Of a stretch of DNA of 64,000 nt, positions 39,323 to 47,910 are shown one piece after another (positions within the stretch are counted from its first letter, which is position 1; each line of letters begins with the position of its first letter). The stretch lies in the NCBI RefSeq assembly GCF_900090145.1, contig NZ_FMHI01000019.1, forward strand, positions 1 through 64,000, written 5' to 3'. The translations under genes were made by a program, and so were the position numbers. The DNA comes from Streptomyces sp. WMMB 322 (GTDB lineage: Bacteria; Actinomycetota; Actinomycetes; Streptomycetales; Streptomycetaceae). The notes beneath the pieces were generated by a model. The model had not been told where the DNA came from. It did not search any database and saw only the letters and a list, made by a program, of their open reading frames with translations.

Positions 39323-40852
39323 ATGTCATCCGCACAGCCGTCCCCGGACGGACCCCCGGCACCGCCCGTCGTCGAACTGGCCCCGCTCATCGAGAAGCAG
39401 CAGGGCCGAAGGGCCTGGTACCGGGTCTTCGCCGTCTGCTGTCTGATCACCTTCCTCGACGGCTTCGACTTCCAGATCCTCTCCTTCACCGCCACCTACC
39501 TGAAGGACGACTTCGGCCTCAGTGACACCCAACTGGGCACGCTCGGCACGGTCGGTCTCTTCGGAACGCTCGTGGGCGGCCTGTGCATGGGCTACCTGGG
39601 CGACCGCCTGGGCCGCAAACCCTCGATCGTGGTGTGCGTCGCGGGCTTCGGCGTCTTCATGACGGCCTTCGCCCTCGCGGAAACCTACGAGCACCTGTTC
39701 GTGCTGCGCTTCGTCTCGGGCTTCTTCCTCGGCGGGGTGCTCCCGCTGTCCTGGGCGCTGACCGCGGAGTACGCGCCCAAGAGGGTCCGCGTCACCGCGA
39801 TCTCCGTGATCATGGTCGGCTACACGCTGGGCGGCGCGGCCGGCGGGCCCGTATCCAACCTGCTGGTGCCGGACCACGGCTGGACCTCGGTCTTCGTCGC
39901 GGGCGGCGTCTGCTCGCTGCTCGCACTCGTCCCGGTGATGCTCCTCCTGCCTGAATCCGTGAAGTTCCTCGCCCAGCGGGGCGGCCCGGACGCGGACCGG
40001 CGCATAGCGGCGGTACTCACCCGGCTGTGGCCCGGCCACGGCGTCGCACCCGGTACGCACTTCGTCGCCGGCGACCCCCAACCGCACGCCGCCGAGAAGA
40101 AGTTCACGCCCCTCACGCTCTTCCGGGGCTCCCTCGCCCGCATCACTCCGCTGCTGTGGACCGTGTACGTGTGCTCGTCCGCGCTGATCTACTTCATGGT
40201 CTTCTGGACGCCTCTGATCAACGAGCGGATGGGATTCAGCGTCAGCAACGCCGCCCTCATCGCCGCCGCGGCGAGCGTCGCCGGCGCATGCGCGCAGCTC
40301 GCGATCAGCCGGTTCGTGGACCGCAGGGGCGTGGGCAGCATCCTGTGGATGCCGCTGACGGCGACGGCCGCGATGCTGATGCTCGGCCTCGGCGCACCGG
40401 GGCCCGTGCTGTACGTGTGCGTCGTCATCTCCGCGAAGATGTTCATCAACGGCGGCCACGGCGGCATCACGAGCATCGCCGGCACGTTCTACCCCACGGC
40501 GATCCGGGCCAACGGTGCAGCCTGGGCGTCCTCCGTCGCCAAGGTCGGTGCCATGGTCGGGCCCTGGCTCGGCGGTGTGCTGCTCGACGCGGGCCTGGGG
40601 ACGTCCGGCGCGTTCACCGCCTTCGCGCTGTGCCCCGCCGTCATGGTCGTCGTCCTCTTCGTCATGGGGCGCGCGCAGAAGTCGCTCTCCCCGGACACGG
40701 AGGGTGCGCTGGCATCGGCTGCCGCGGAGGACGGCACGGACGCGACGGGTCCGTCGGCCGGCGCACCGGAGGCGGCCGCTCCTCCGGGCGTCCTGACGGG
40801 CGGGCCCGGCGAAGCGGTGCCCGGCGGCCCGGAACGGGAGCCGCAGCCCTGA
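39323..40852 (+). CDS. MFS transporter, aromatic/organic acid:H+ symporter type
   Basis: A 509-residue major facilitator protein with 12 membrane helices between about residues 30 and 450. TM1 carries LITFLDGFDFQILSF (the DGxD motif of the AAHS family) and loop 2-3 reads GYLGDRLGRKPS. The last 60 residues are a soluble Ala/Gly/Pro tail. GAGGAG precedes the ATG, 13 bases after the AcnX small subunit. It should import the acid metabolised by the operon; the AAHS-like motif points to an aromatic or hydroxy acid. Confidence 0.88.
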   Translation: MSSAQPSPDGPPAPPVVELAPLIEKQQGRRAWYRVFAVCCLITFLDGFDFQILSFTATYLKDDFGLSDTQLGTLGTVGLFGTLVGGLCMGYLGDRLGRKPSIVVCVAGFGVFMTAFALAETYEHLFVLRFVSGFFLGGVLPLSWALTAEYAPKRVRVTAISVIMVGYTLGGAAGGPVSNLLVPDHGWTSVFVAGGVCSLLALVPVMLLLPESVKFLAQRGGPDADRRIAAVLTRLWPGHGVAPGTHFVAGDPQPHAAEKKFTPLTLFRGSLARITPLLWTVYVCSSALIYFMVFWTPLINERMGFSVSNAALIAAAASVAGACAQLAISRFVDRRGVGSILWMPLTATAAMLMLGLGAPGPVLYVCVVISAKMFINGGHGGITSIAGTFYPTAIRANGAAWASSVAKVGAMVGPWLGGVLLDAGLGTSGAFTAFALCPAVMVVVLFVMGRAQKSLSPDTEGALASAAAEDGTDATGPSAGAPEAAAPPGVLTGGPGEAVPGGPEREPQP

Positions 40853-40889
40853 CCGTCCGGCCCGTCCGCCGGTTCCCGCCGCGCCCGCC

Positions 40890-41285
40890 TCACTCCCGGA
40901 CCTGACCCGGGGGACGAGGCTGCTCTGGTCCCCGGCCGGACGGTGCCGGCACCCCCGGCACCCCCTGCTCACGCGGTGAGCGGGAGCGCCGCGCCACCTC
41001 GCGGATCCGCGCGTCGAGGGTTGCGGCCGGGTCGCCGGTGAAGCGGTGCAGGGCGACAGCGGCGGTCAGGATGACGTCGCACAGTTCGGCGGCCACGTCC
41101 TCGGAGGTATGGGTGCGGCCCTTGCGGGGGTTCTGGCCCCTCGCGCCGATGTAGGCCTGCATCACCTCGCCGGACTCCTCGGCGAGCTTCATCAGCCGCA
41201 TCGCTGTCTCCTGCTCGCCTTCGCCGTTGACCGCGTCGAGCCACTCCACCAGGTCCCGGATCGCCGCCCACTGATCAGGCGTCAT
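40890..41285 (-). CDS. MazG-like nucleotide pyrophosphohydrolase
   Basis: A 131-residue MazG-type all-alpha NTP pyrophosphohydrolase. The metal motif is KLAEESGEVMQA with ELCDVILTA downstream (EExxE and ExxD). The ATG at 41285 follows AAGGAG. The C-terminal 30 residues are Pro/Arg/Gly-rich. Such small MazG proteins clean non-standard nucleotides. It converges with the MFS gene, marking the end of the catabolic operon. Confidence 0.8.
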   Translation of the reverse strand: MTPDQWAAIRDLVEWLDAVNGEGEQETAMRLMKLAEESGEVMQAYIGARGQNPRKGRTHTSEDVAAELCDVILTAAVALHRFTGDPAATLDARIREVARRSRSPREQGVPGVPAPSGRGPEQPRPPGQVRE

Positions 41286-41337
41286 CGCTCGCTCCTTCCG
41301 CGGGCGGCGCCCGTGCCGCCCCCGTCGAGCCGCCCGC

Positions 41338-41808
41338 TCACTGTCTGCCCGCGTCCTCCAGCGCCTGCACATCGAGCTTCCTCATGCCCAGCATGGCCTT
41401 CATGACCCGCGCCGACCTGGCCGGATCGGGATCCCTCAGCAGCTCGGTCAGAACGCGGGGGACGATCTGCCACGACAGGCCGTACTTGTCCTTCAGCCAG
41501 CCGCACGGTCCTTCCTCGCCGCCCTCTGCGAGCTTGGCCCAGTACGTGTCGACCTCGGCCTGGTCGGCGCAGTCCACGTAGAGGGAGACGGCCTCGTTGA
41601 AGGTGAACTCCGGGCCGCCGTTGAGAGCGGTGAAACGCTGCCCGGCGAGCTCGAAAGCGATCGTCATGACGGTTCCCGGCTCGCCCGGCCCCGCCTCCCC
41701 GTAACGCTGCACGTCGATCACCCGGGAGTCGGGGAAGACCGACGTGTAGTGCTCCACGGCTTCTTCGGCCTGGTCGTCGAACCAGAGGAATGTGGTGATC
41801 TTCTGCAT
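41338..41808 (-). CDS. VOC-family protein (PhnB-like)
   Basis: A 156-residue vicinal-oxygen-chelate fold protein. It begins MQKITTFLWFDDQAEEAVEHY and includes VMTIAFELAGQRFTALNGGP, AVSLYVDCADQAEVD and KDKYGLSWQIVP, typical of the 3-demethylubiquinone-methyltransferase-like (misnamed) VOC group, whose function is usually unknown. ATG 41808 is chosen because the domain starts there; an ATG eight codons upstream is also possible. No metal ligand set is proven. Confidence 0.85.
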   Translation of the reverse strand: MQKITTFLWFDDQAEEAVEHYTSVFPDSRVIDVQRYGEAGPGEPGTVMTIAFELAGQRFTALNGGPEFTFNEAVSLYVDCADQAEVDTYWAKLAEGGEEGPCGWLKDKYGLSWQIVPRVLTELLRDPDPARSARVMKAMLGMRKLDVQALEDAGRQ

Positions 41809-42058
41809 GGCTGTTCCGTCCTCCTCGGCCACGGTGGGCGCGGTTGCCGTTGCATGGACCGACCGCCGGCGGATGCCGTAGTCATCGCGCCGGGGCGGTC
41901 GCGTTCTGACGGGCGTGATGCGGAGAGCCGCGGGCGGCGGCGGTGGTCAGGGAGGTGCTTCAGGGCCGGCTGCGCTTCGGGCCGGCTGTGCTTCGGGGGC
42001 CGCGCCGCAGCACGCCGGTCCTGCTCGGCCTCGGCACGCCTTCGCCCCACGAAGATCC

Positions 42059-42262
42059 TCAGCCCCACTCGTCGGGGCCGCCTCCGCGCCACTCGATGAG
42101 GTTCGGGTCGTCGAGCTGGATCTCGTCCTCGCTCAGGCCCGCGTGGCGCAGGAACTCGCTGACGTCTTCCGGGCGGAAGGCGACACCCAGCTGCTCGGCG
42201 TGCGCGGTGACCCGGCGGCCGCCTCCGGCGGCGGGTGGATGTACGACGATCGGGGGCGTCAT
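42059..42262 (-). CDS. small conserved acidic protein
   Basis: A 67-residue protein of unknown function. Its core VTAHAEQLGVAFRPEDVSEF, LRHAGLSEDEIQLDDPNLIEW and WRGGGPDEWG resembles small hypothetical proteins found in Streptomyces. There are no cysteines and no membrane segment. Its ATG overlaps the stop of the upstream small gene (ATGA), which supports both being real. Confidence 0.55.
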   Translation of the reverse strand: MTPPIVVHPPAAGGGRRVTAHAEQLGVAFRPEDVSEFLRHAGLSEDEIQLDDPNLIEWRGGGPDEWG

Positions 42263-42372
42263 GAGGTCTTCTCCAGCCGGTCGAGGACGACTTCGCAGCA
42301 GCGCTGCGCAGCCGTGGGGAGCAGTGCGGTCGTGCGGCCGTTCCGGCCCTCACAGACGAACGGTAGGAACAC
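42259..42372 (-). CDS. very small protein coupled to the next gene
   Basis: A short gene ending GRNGRTTALLPTAAQRCCEV and VLDRLEKTS. From GTG 42372 it gives 37 residues; the frame is open to an ATG at 42480 (73 residues), but the extra part looks non-coding and overlaps the divergent lysoplasmalogenase promoter. A CC pair is its only mark. Overlap with the downstream gene (ATGA) argues for translation. The start is uncertain. Confidence 0.4.
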   Translation of the reverse strand: MFLPFVCEGRNGRTTALLPTAAQRCCEVVLDRLEKTS

Positions 42373-42491
42373 TCCGATCCGGCCGGGTCGCGCCACTCGC
42401 CCCCTTCGGCCGAATGCGCCGCAGGTGTGCACCACCGGCCGCGCTCCTGCCCTGTTGACCGGCCGTGCGGGCGCCGACAAGACTGCCCGGC

Positions 42492-43253
42492 ATGGTGATC
42501 ACAGGACGTTCGGCCCGGCACTCGATCCGAAGAGCGGTCTCACGTACGGCTGCGTGGGCCACGCGGCCCGACGGGAACGGCCGCGGGGCGCTCGTCGCTT
42601 TCGGGGCGCTGGCCGCGGCGGACCTGGCCGCCGTCGCGGCCGACCGCACGCGGGGGCCGAGCCGCGCCGCCAAGCCGCTGCTGATGCCCGCCCTCGCCTC
42701 GTACGTCCTGCGCCGCCGCCCCGATGCGCGGACACCCGCACCCGCTCCGCTCGTCGCCGGCCTCGCCTGCTCCACCGCCGGGGACACCGCGCTCCTCCTC
42801 GACGAGCACGAACCCGCGTTCCTCCTGGGCATGGCCGCCTTCCTCGGCACACAGGTCAGCTACACCACGGGCTACGCCCGCATGGGCGCTCTTCGTTCGG
42901 TGCGGAAGAGGCCGTGGCAGGCAGCCGGGTGCCTCGCCGGCTGGGCCGCGGTGAACGCCGTCCTCGCACCCTCGCTGGAGAAGCGGCTGCGGCTGCCCGT
43001 GGCGGGCTACAGCCTCGCGCTGACGGTGATGGGCGTCGCCGGGCTCGGAGTCGGGGGCCGGGTGGGCGCCGGTGCCGTGGCGTTCGTCGGCTCGGACCTG
43101 CTGATCGGACTTCAGGCGGCGGGCCGCAAGGTGCCCTCGCAGGAGCTGCTGATCATGGCGGGCTACATCCTCGGGCAGTACCTGATCACCACCGGCTGGC
43201 TCGACCGCCTGGACGAGGACGGGGCAACCCGGCACGCCGCACTGCCCGCATGA
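42492..43253 (+). CDS. lysoplasmalogenase (YhhN/TMEM86-like) membrane protein
   Basis: A 253-residue membrane protein of the YhhN family, some members of which hydrolyse lysoplasmalogens. About seven or eight helices are visible (ALVAFGALAAADLAAVAADR, LVAGLACSTAGDTALLLDE with the conserved GD, LLGMAAFLGTQVSYTTGYA, FVGSDLLIGLQAA with the conserved SD). The order of the two Asp-bearing helices matches the family. ATG 42492 is the first start with family-like sequence after it. Confidence 0.8.
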   Translation: MVITGRSARHSIRRAVSRTAAWATRPDGNGRGALVAFGALAAADLAAVAADRTRGPSRAAKPLLMPALASYVLRRRPDARTPAPAPLVAGLACSTAGDTALLLDEHEPAFLLGMAAFLGTQVSYTTGYARMGALRSVRKRPWQAAGCLAGWAAVNAVLAPSLEKRLRLPVAGYSLALTVMGVAGLGVGGRVGAGAVAFVGSDLLIGLQAAGRKVPSQELLIMAGYILGQYLITTGWLDRLDEDGATRHAALPA

Positions 43254-43420
43254 GGCCCGGTCCGTCCGATTCCGGGCGTGCTTGACCCTTCAATGACCGA
43301 GCTGTCTCCTATGATATTTTCAACTCGACGGCATCGAGGTGAAGTTCACAAGGTCAACAACTGTGCGCCGTCCAACTGAGGTGTATCCGAACACAGTTCG
43401 CCCCAGTCAGGAGGTCCGGC

Positions 43421-44302
43421 GTGAGCAGCCCGCTGCCGAGCGGCCAGAGCGCGCCCACGGTGCTGCGCATCGTCCTGGGCCGGAGGCTGCGTGAACTGCG
43501 CGAGGAGCGCAGGCTCGGCCTGTCCGACGCGGCCCGCGTCCTCGACGTCAACCAGCTGACGGTGCGCCGACTGGAGAGCGGCCAGGTGGGCTTCAAACTG
43601 CCGTACGTCAGGGCGCTGCTGGATCTGTACGAGGTCTCCGCCGCGGAGACCGGCGAGTTCACGGCGCTGACCGAGCAGGCCAACCGGCCCGGGTGGTGGC
43701 ACTCCTTCCGCGAGGCACTTCCTGACTGGTTCCGCGCATACGTCAGCCTGGAGACCTCCGCACAGGTGCTGCGCGTGTACGAACCGCACTACGTCACCGG
43801 GCTGTTGCAGACCCGCGAATACGCCCGCGCCGTCATCCGCGCCGGATTCCCCGACGCGCCGGAGGAGGCCCTCGAACAGCGCGTCGATCTCAGGCTGCGC
43901 CGCCAGAACCTTCTCGACTCCCCGGACGCCCCGGCCCTTTGGGTCGTGATGGAGGAGACGGCTCTGCTCCGCGAAGTCGGCGGTCACAGGGTGATGCGGG
44001 GCCAGATCGGCAGGCTCATCGAGGCGCTCGACCACCCGAGGATCACCCTGCGCGTTCTGCCGTTCGCCGCCGGCGCGCACTCCGGCGCCGGCAGCCACTT
44101 CACGTACTTCCGTTTCCAGGAGCCCGAGTTGCAGGACATCGTGTACACCGAAGTGGGGCTCACCAGCGCGCTCTACCACGACCAGCGGCGGGAGGTCGTA
44201 CCGCACCTGGAGACCCACACCCGCGTCTCACAGCTCGCTGCGAAGTACATCCCCGACGTCCGCTCCTACCTGAGGGGCCTGCGCGAGGAGTACGGCGAAT
44301 GA
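43421..44302 (+). CDS. XRE-family regulator with DUF5753
   Basis: A 293-residue regulator: HTH at about 13-65 (TVLRIVLGRRLRELREERRL, SDAARVLDVNQLTVRRLESG) followed by DUF5753 (SLETSAQVLRVYEPHYVTGL, LQTREYARAVIRAGFP, LWVVMEETALLREVGG, ITLRVLPFAAGAHSGAGSH). GTG 43421 follows AGGAGG. These regulators usually precede a DUF397 partner; here none follows, and a lone DUF397 gene is at 13393. Confidence 0.9.
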   Translation: MSSPLPSGQSAPTVLRIVLGRRLRELREERRLGLSDAARVLDVNQLTVRRLESGQVGFKLPYVRALLDLYEVSAAETGEFTALTEQANRPGWWHSFREALPDWFRAYVSLETSAQVLRVYEPHYVTGLLQTREYARAVIRAGFPDAPEEALEQRVDLRLRRQNLLDSPDAPALWVVMEETALLREVGGHRVMRGQIGRLIEALDHPRITLRVLPFAAGAHSGAGSHFTYFRFQEPELQDIVYTEVGLTSALYHDQRREVVPHLETHTRVSQLAAKYIPDVRSYLRGLREEYGE

Positions 44303-44424
44303 GGCCGTCCCGTTGCTCGTGCGAGGAAGGGCCCACGACCGCCGGACCGGCGCGGAGGCCTCAACGGGCCGGTGCGGCAGGGGTGTTGAGGCGGGAGCGG
44401 TGAAAGGGCCGGCAGGCGGGAACG

Positions 44425-45132
44425 TCAGCCGGCCGTTTCCGTGACCGGCCTCAGCCGCTCGTAGTACGCCGTCTCCAGGTGGGTGCGCATTGCCGCCTCG
44501 GCGGCGCCCGGGTCCGCGGCCAGGACGGCGTCCGTGATCGCGCGGTGCTCCTCCAGCGTCCGCTGCCCTATTCCGCGGTCGTAGTGGAGCCGGAAGATGT
44601 GCAGATGGCAGTGGGTGCGCTCGAACGCCAGCCGCACCTGCGCGCTTCCGGCGAGCTCCGCGACGAGCACATGGAAGCGGGTGTCGTGCGCCGCCAGCGC
44701 CTTGTACGCCTCGTACGTCGCCTCGCTGGGAGCCCGGCACGCGGCCATCTCGCTCCGCAGCCTCTCGCGCCCGCGCTCGTCCGCGTTCTCGGCGGCGCGT
44801 GCCGCCGCCCACGGCTCGATGAGCAACCGGAACCGGTAGAGGTCCGCCAGCTGTTCACGGTCGAGCAGGGGTGTGGTCCGGTAGCCCCGCAGGGGCTCCT
44901 TGACCACGAGTTCCGCCGTCTCCAGACGGGCCAGCGCCTCCCGCACCGGAGTCGGGGAGACGCCGAGCCGGCGGGCGAGACCGTCGATGGAGACCCGTGC
45001 ACCCGGAGCGATGGCGTGATCCATGATCAGTGCCTTGATCGCTTCGTGAACGTCGTCGGTGAGCATCTGACGGCGCGGCAGCGGTGTCGCCGAATCGGTG
45101 CCTTGCGCCGTTCTCGCAGGTGGCCGGCCCAT
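44425..45132 (-). CDS. GntR-family (FadR-type) regulator
   Basis: A 235-residue GntR regulator: winged helix at about 25-90 (DDVHEAIKALIMDHAIAPG, SIDGLARRLGVSPTPVREAL) and an FCD all-helical domain with metal-type His (AHDTRFHVLVAEL, HLHIFRLHY). ATG 45132 follows GGGGGAG. It is divergent from an Nramp-type transporter, and a perfect TATCCTATAGGATA palindrome lies between, so it very likely controls that transporter. Confidence 0.9.
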   Translation of the reverse strand: MGRPPARTAQGTDSATPLPRRQMLTDDVHEAIKALIMDHAIAPGARVSIDGLARRLGVSPTPVREALARLETAELVVKEPLRGYRTTPLLDREQLADLYRFRLLIEPWAAARAAENADERGRERLRSEMAACRAPSEATYEAYKALAAHDTRFHVLVAELAGSAQVRLAFERTHCHLHIFRLHYDRGIGQRTLEEHRAITDAVLAADPGAAEAAMRTHLETAYYERLRPVTETAG

Positions 45133-45243
45133 TGTGGCTCCCCCTGGGTTTCCTTGGACGGGTCGTGGGGTGACGGAAACGAGAGCGGTCCACTCCCTTG
45201 ACGCCGTACCGACCCGTTCGAATAATCGTCGTCCAGTCAAACG

Positions 45244-45257
45244 TATCCTATAGGATA
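45244..45257. promoter_or_regulatory. GntR operator: 14-bp perfect palindrome
   Basis: TATCCTATAGGATA is a perfect 14-bp palindrome in the divergent region, 26 bases before the transporter ATG. It is strikingly AT-rich against its surroundings and of the form bound by FadR-type GntR proteins. Confidence 0.65.
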
Positions 45258-45282
45258 TACGAAGCCGATCGTCTGGACTGAC

Positions 45283-46743
45283 ATGGCCACAGAAGAAATC
45301 GGTCGTCACGCAGACTCCACCCTGCGTATCCCGGAACCACCGACGGAGCTGCGACGGGGACGCTTCAGCGTCGCCACGGTCCTCAAGTTCTTCGGACCGG
45401 GCGCGATCATCGCCTCGCTCACCATCGGGAGCGGCGAATCCATCCTCGCCTCACGCGAGGGGGCGGTCTTCGGCTACACCGTGCTGTGGGCGGTGGTCGT
45501 CGGCACGGTGGCCAAGGGTGCTCTCGTCTACGCCTCCAACCGGCACATCACGCTCACCGGCGAACATCCCATGATGCGTCTGGCCAAGGTGCTGCCCGGG
45601 CCGCGCGGATGGTTCCCGGTCCTGCTGGCGCTGATCTGTCTGGCGTCGTTCCCGGGCTGGGCGAGCGGTGTGGCCGTGGCGCTCGGCGACTTCCTCGAAT
45701 CGCAAGGGGCCGGCAACGCCACCGCCTACGCCGTCGGAGTCCTCCTGTTCGCCGGAGTCCTCTCGTGGGTCGGGGGATACACGCTGCTGGAGCGGGTGCA
45801 GGTCGCCATCGCGGGACTGATGGTCGTCCTCGTCCTCGTCGCCGTCTTCGTCGCACAGCCCGAATGGCTCGGCGTGCTGCGCGGGCTCGTCCCAGGAAGC
45901 TTCGAGTACGCACCCTTCGTCGCGGAGAAGTACCCCGAGATCACGGGCACTTCGGTCTGGGTCGAACTCGTGGTCTTCATGGGCGGCCTCGGCGGCGGCA
46001 TGTACGACTACATCGGATACACGGGCATGCTGCGCGAGAAGAAGTGGGGAATGCTCGGGCACGAGGAGATCGACGCGATCGGCCGGCGGCTGGCCGTCAT
46101 GAAGGCGCGTGAGACGGTCCCGCTGTCCACCGCCCCGGACGATGTGACCAAGGCCCGCGCGTGGAGCCGCGCCCCGCTCTTCGACATGATGGCGGCCTTC
46201 CTCGCCCTGGCGGTCATCGCCGCGGCATTCATGATCAACGGCGCGGCGATACTCGGTGAGAAGCACCTGGTGCCCGAGGGCAACGACGTGCTGACGTACC
46301 AGTCGCAGTTTCTCGCCTCGGTGGCCGGGATATTCGAGTCCTTCTACATCGTCGCCATCGTGACGGTGCTCTTCGGCACCGTCTACGCCGTGTGGGAGGC
46401 GTACTCGTGGACGACGTACGAGAGCCTGGCGGCCGTCTCGGAGAAGGTGCGGCTGCGGGGGCAGCGCGGGGTGAGGCCCTTCGTCTACGCGTGGACCGGC
46501 ATCGGTGCCCTGCTGATGATCGCCACCGGGGCGAGCTTCCTGGCGCTGATCACACCCGCGTCGATCGTGGGCGGTGTCTTCGCTTGCGGCATCTACGGCG
46601 CGGGGCTCCTCTACGTCGACAAGGTCAACCTGCCCGCGGAGTACCGGATGAGCGCCCTGGTGCGCATGCTGGTGGCGCTCGGGTCGGCCTTCCTCACGGT
46701 GTGCGGCGTCGTGGCGATGCTCGCGTACGTGGAGGTCATCTGA
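45283..46743 (+). CDS. Nramp-related transporter without the DPGN motif
   Basis: A 486-residue protein with about 11 helices and Nramp overall similarity (KFFGPGAIIASLTIGSGES in TM1, then ALICLASFPGWASGVAVALG). In true Mn/Fe Nramp the unwound TM1 has DPGN and TM6 has MPH; here TM1 reads TIGSGE, and the TM6 area reads MGGLGGGMYDYIGY. The metal ligands are therefore changed, and another substrate (Mg, Al or an organic solute) is likely. A GntR regulator and a small membrane protein (overlapping by TGATG) are its partners. Confidence 0.8.
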   Translation: MATEEIGRHADSTLRIPEPPTELRRGRFSVATVLKFFGPGAIIASLTIGSGESILASREGAVFGYTVLWAVVVGTVAKGALVYASNRHITLTGEHPMMRLAKVLPGPRGWFPVLLALICLASFPGWASGVAVALGDFLESQGAGNATAYAVGVLLFAGVLSWVGGYTLLERVQVAIAGLMVVLVLVAVFVAQPEWLGVLRGLVPGSFEYAPFVAEKYPEITGTSVWVELVVFMGGLGGGMYDYIGYTGMLREKKWGMLGHEEIDAIGRRLAVMKARETVPLSTAPDDVTKARAWSRAPLFDMMAAFLALAVIAAAFMINGAAILGEKHLVPEGNDVLTYQSQFLASVAGIFESFYIVAIVTVLFGTVYAVWEAYSWTTYESLAAVSEKVRLRGQRGVRPFVYAWTGIGALLMIATGASFLALITPASIVGGVFACGIYGAGLLYVDKVNLPAEYRMSALVRMLVALGSAFLTVCGVVAMLAYVEVI

Positions 46744-47180
46744 TGAACCGGCACCTGAAATGGCGCTACGTGGTGCTCGCTCTCGGCTTCGTGGGGCTCG
46801 CGGCTGTCAGGGCGTCCCAGGACGCCCCGGTGTGGGCCGCGGTGTTCGCCACGGCCGCGGCCGTGAACTTCTGGCTGGGAGTGCACGAAGGAAGGGCGCG
46901 GTCGGCCGCGACGGGCGCCCCTGCGAGCCGGGCGGCCGCCCCGTCCGGGCCCGGCCCCGACCGCGCCGAGGTGGAGCGTTCCCTGGAGGGGTACCGCACC
47001 TCGGCCCGGCAGTGGCAGGTTCTCGGTGCCGCGGGCGTGGTCGTCGGCGGTGCGCTGCTGATGGTCCAGCCCCCGCTCGCCCTGTTCGCCTGCGCCGCGG
47101 CGCTCTTCTCGCTGTACCGGGCACGCCGGGCGGGGCGTGCGGTCTCGACGCTGACGAGGGCGGGACTGGCGCAGCACTGA
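46743..47180 (+). CDS. small membrane protein coupled to the Nramp-like transporter
   Basis: A 145-residue protein with two N-terminal helices (YVVLALGFVGLAAVR, VWAAVFATAAAVNFWLGV), a polar Ala/Pro loop and two further helices near 90-125 (VLGAAGVVVGGALLMV, LALFACAAALFSLY). The ATG overlaps the transporter stop. No family is recognised; by position it may be an accessory subunit. Confidence 0.7.
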   Translation: MNRHLKWRYVVLALGFVGLAAVRASQDAPVWAAVFATAAAVNFWLGVHEGRARSAATGAPASRAAAPSGPGPDRAEVERSLEGYRTSARQWQVLGAAGVVVGGALLMVQPPLALFACAAALFSLYRARRAGRAVSTLTRAGLAQH

Positions 47181-47243
47181 CCCTTGGCGGGGTGACGCCC
47201 CGCCGTACGGGCGAATTCCCGGCTGCCCGGCGGGTCTTGTCTT

Positions 47244-47282
47244 CGTTCGTGGAGGAGCCGGCTTCCGGCTCCTCCACGAACG
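47244..47282. terminator. bidirectional terminator hairpin
   Basis: An 18-bp perfect stem (CGTTCGTGGAGGAGCCGG 47244-47261) with a CTT loop and its complement (47265-47282) lies between convergent operons: Nramp-like (ending 47180) and rpmF (ending 47296). Confidence 0.85.
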
Positions 47283-47295
47283 GGGACCGCCGGTC

Positions 47296-47466
47296 TCAGC
47301 CCTCGGGACGCAGGATTCCGCGCGCGTACGCCTTGGCGAGCCGCTGCGGCACGAGACGGACGGCCCCGTGGACGGTGACCGGCACGAGCTGAGGCGTGGA
47401 AGCCTTCCACTGAGCGCGCCGGTGACGGGTGTTGCTGCGGGACATCTTCCGCTTGGGGACAGCCAT
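47296..47466 (-). CDS. rpmF: ribosomal protein L32, zinc-free form
   Basis: A 56-residue L32 beginning MAVPKRKMSRSNTRHRRAQW. The four cysteines of the zinc-ribbon form are missing, so this is the zinc-independent (C-) type. It is the last gene of the leftward rpmB-rpsN-rpmF group, separated from rpsN by 138 bp. By family knowledge it replaces the zinc form during zinc shortage. Confidence 0.9.
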   Translation of the reverse strand: MAVPKRKMSRSNTRHRRAQWKASTPQLVPVTVHGAVRLVPQRLAKAYARGILRPEG

Positions 47467-47604
47467 GAAGGTGCTCCTCGGGTGTTCGGGCCGGCTGGGC
47501 GGATTGCGGCAGCGCACGGGCTCATCGACGGGGGCTGTTCCGGTGTGTTCCGCTGCCGGTCGCGCTGCCGGCAGCCGGCGGTCGGATGCCCACCGAGCCG
47601 GGCG

Positions 47605-47910
47605 TCACCAGGAGGACTTGGTCACTCCCGGGAGGTGTCCGTTGTGCGCGAGCTGCCGGACGCGGACGCGCGAGAGCCCGAACTTCCGCAGATGCCCGCG
47701 CGGGCGTCCGTCGACGGCGTCGCGGTTGCGAACCCGCGTGGCACTGGCGTCGCGGGGCTGGCGGCGCAAATCACGCAGGGCGGCGTCTCTTTCAGCCTCC
47801 GTGGAGGCCGGACGGCGGAGGATGTCCTTCAGCTCGGCCCGGCGGGCCGCGTACCGCTGCACAACGGCCTTCCGCTTCTCGTTCTTGGCGATCTTGCTCT
47901 TCTTCGCCAT
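47605..47910 (-). CDS. rpsN: ribosomal protein S14, zinc-free form
   Basis: A 101-residue S14 of the long, cysteine-free type (MAKKSKIAKNEKRKAVVQRY, then RNRDAVDGRPRGHLRKFGLS and RVRVRQLAHNGHLPGV). No CxxC zinc motif is present. It abuts rpmB (stop and start share one base) and is part of the zinc-starvation set. Confidence 0.95.
   Translation of the reverse strand: MAKKSKIAKNEKRKAVVQRYAARRAELKDILRRPASTEAERDAALRDLRRQPRDASATRVRNRDAVDGRPRGHLRKFGLSRVRVRQLAHNGHLPGVTKSSW

Noticed and set aside
41809..42058. Repeated GGGCCGGCTGCGCTTCG-like units as a regulatory array
   Set aside because: Only two imperfect copies are present, in GC-rich DNA, without clear relation to a promoter.
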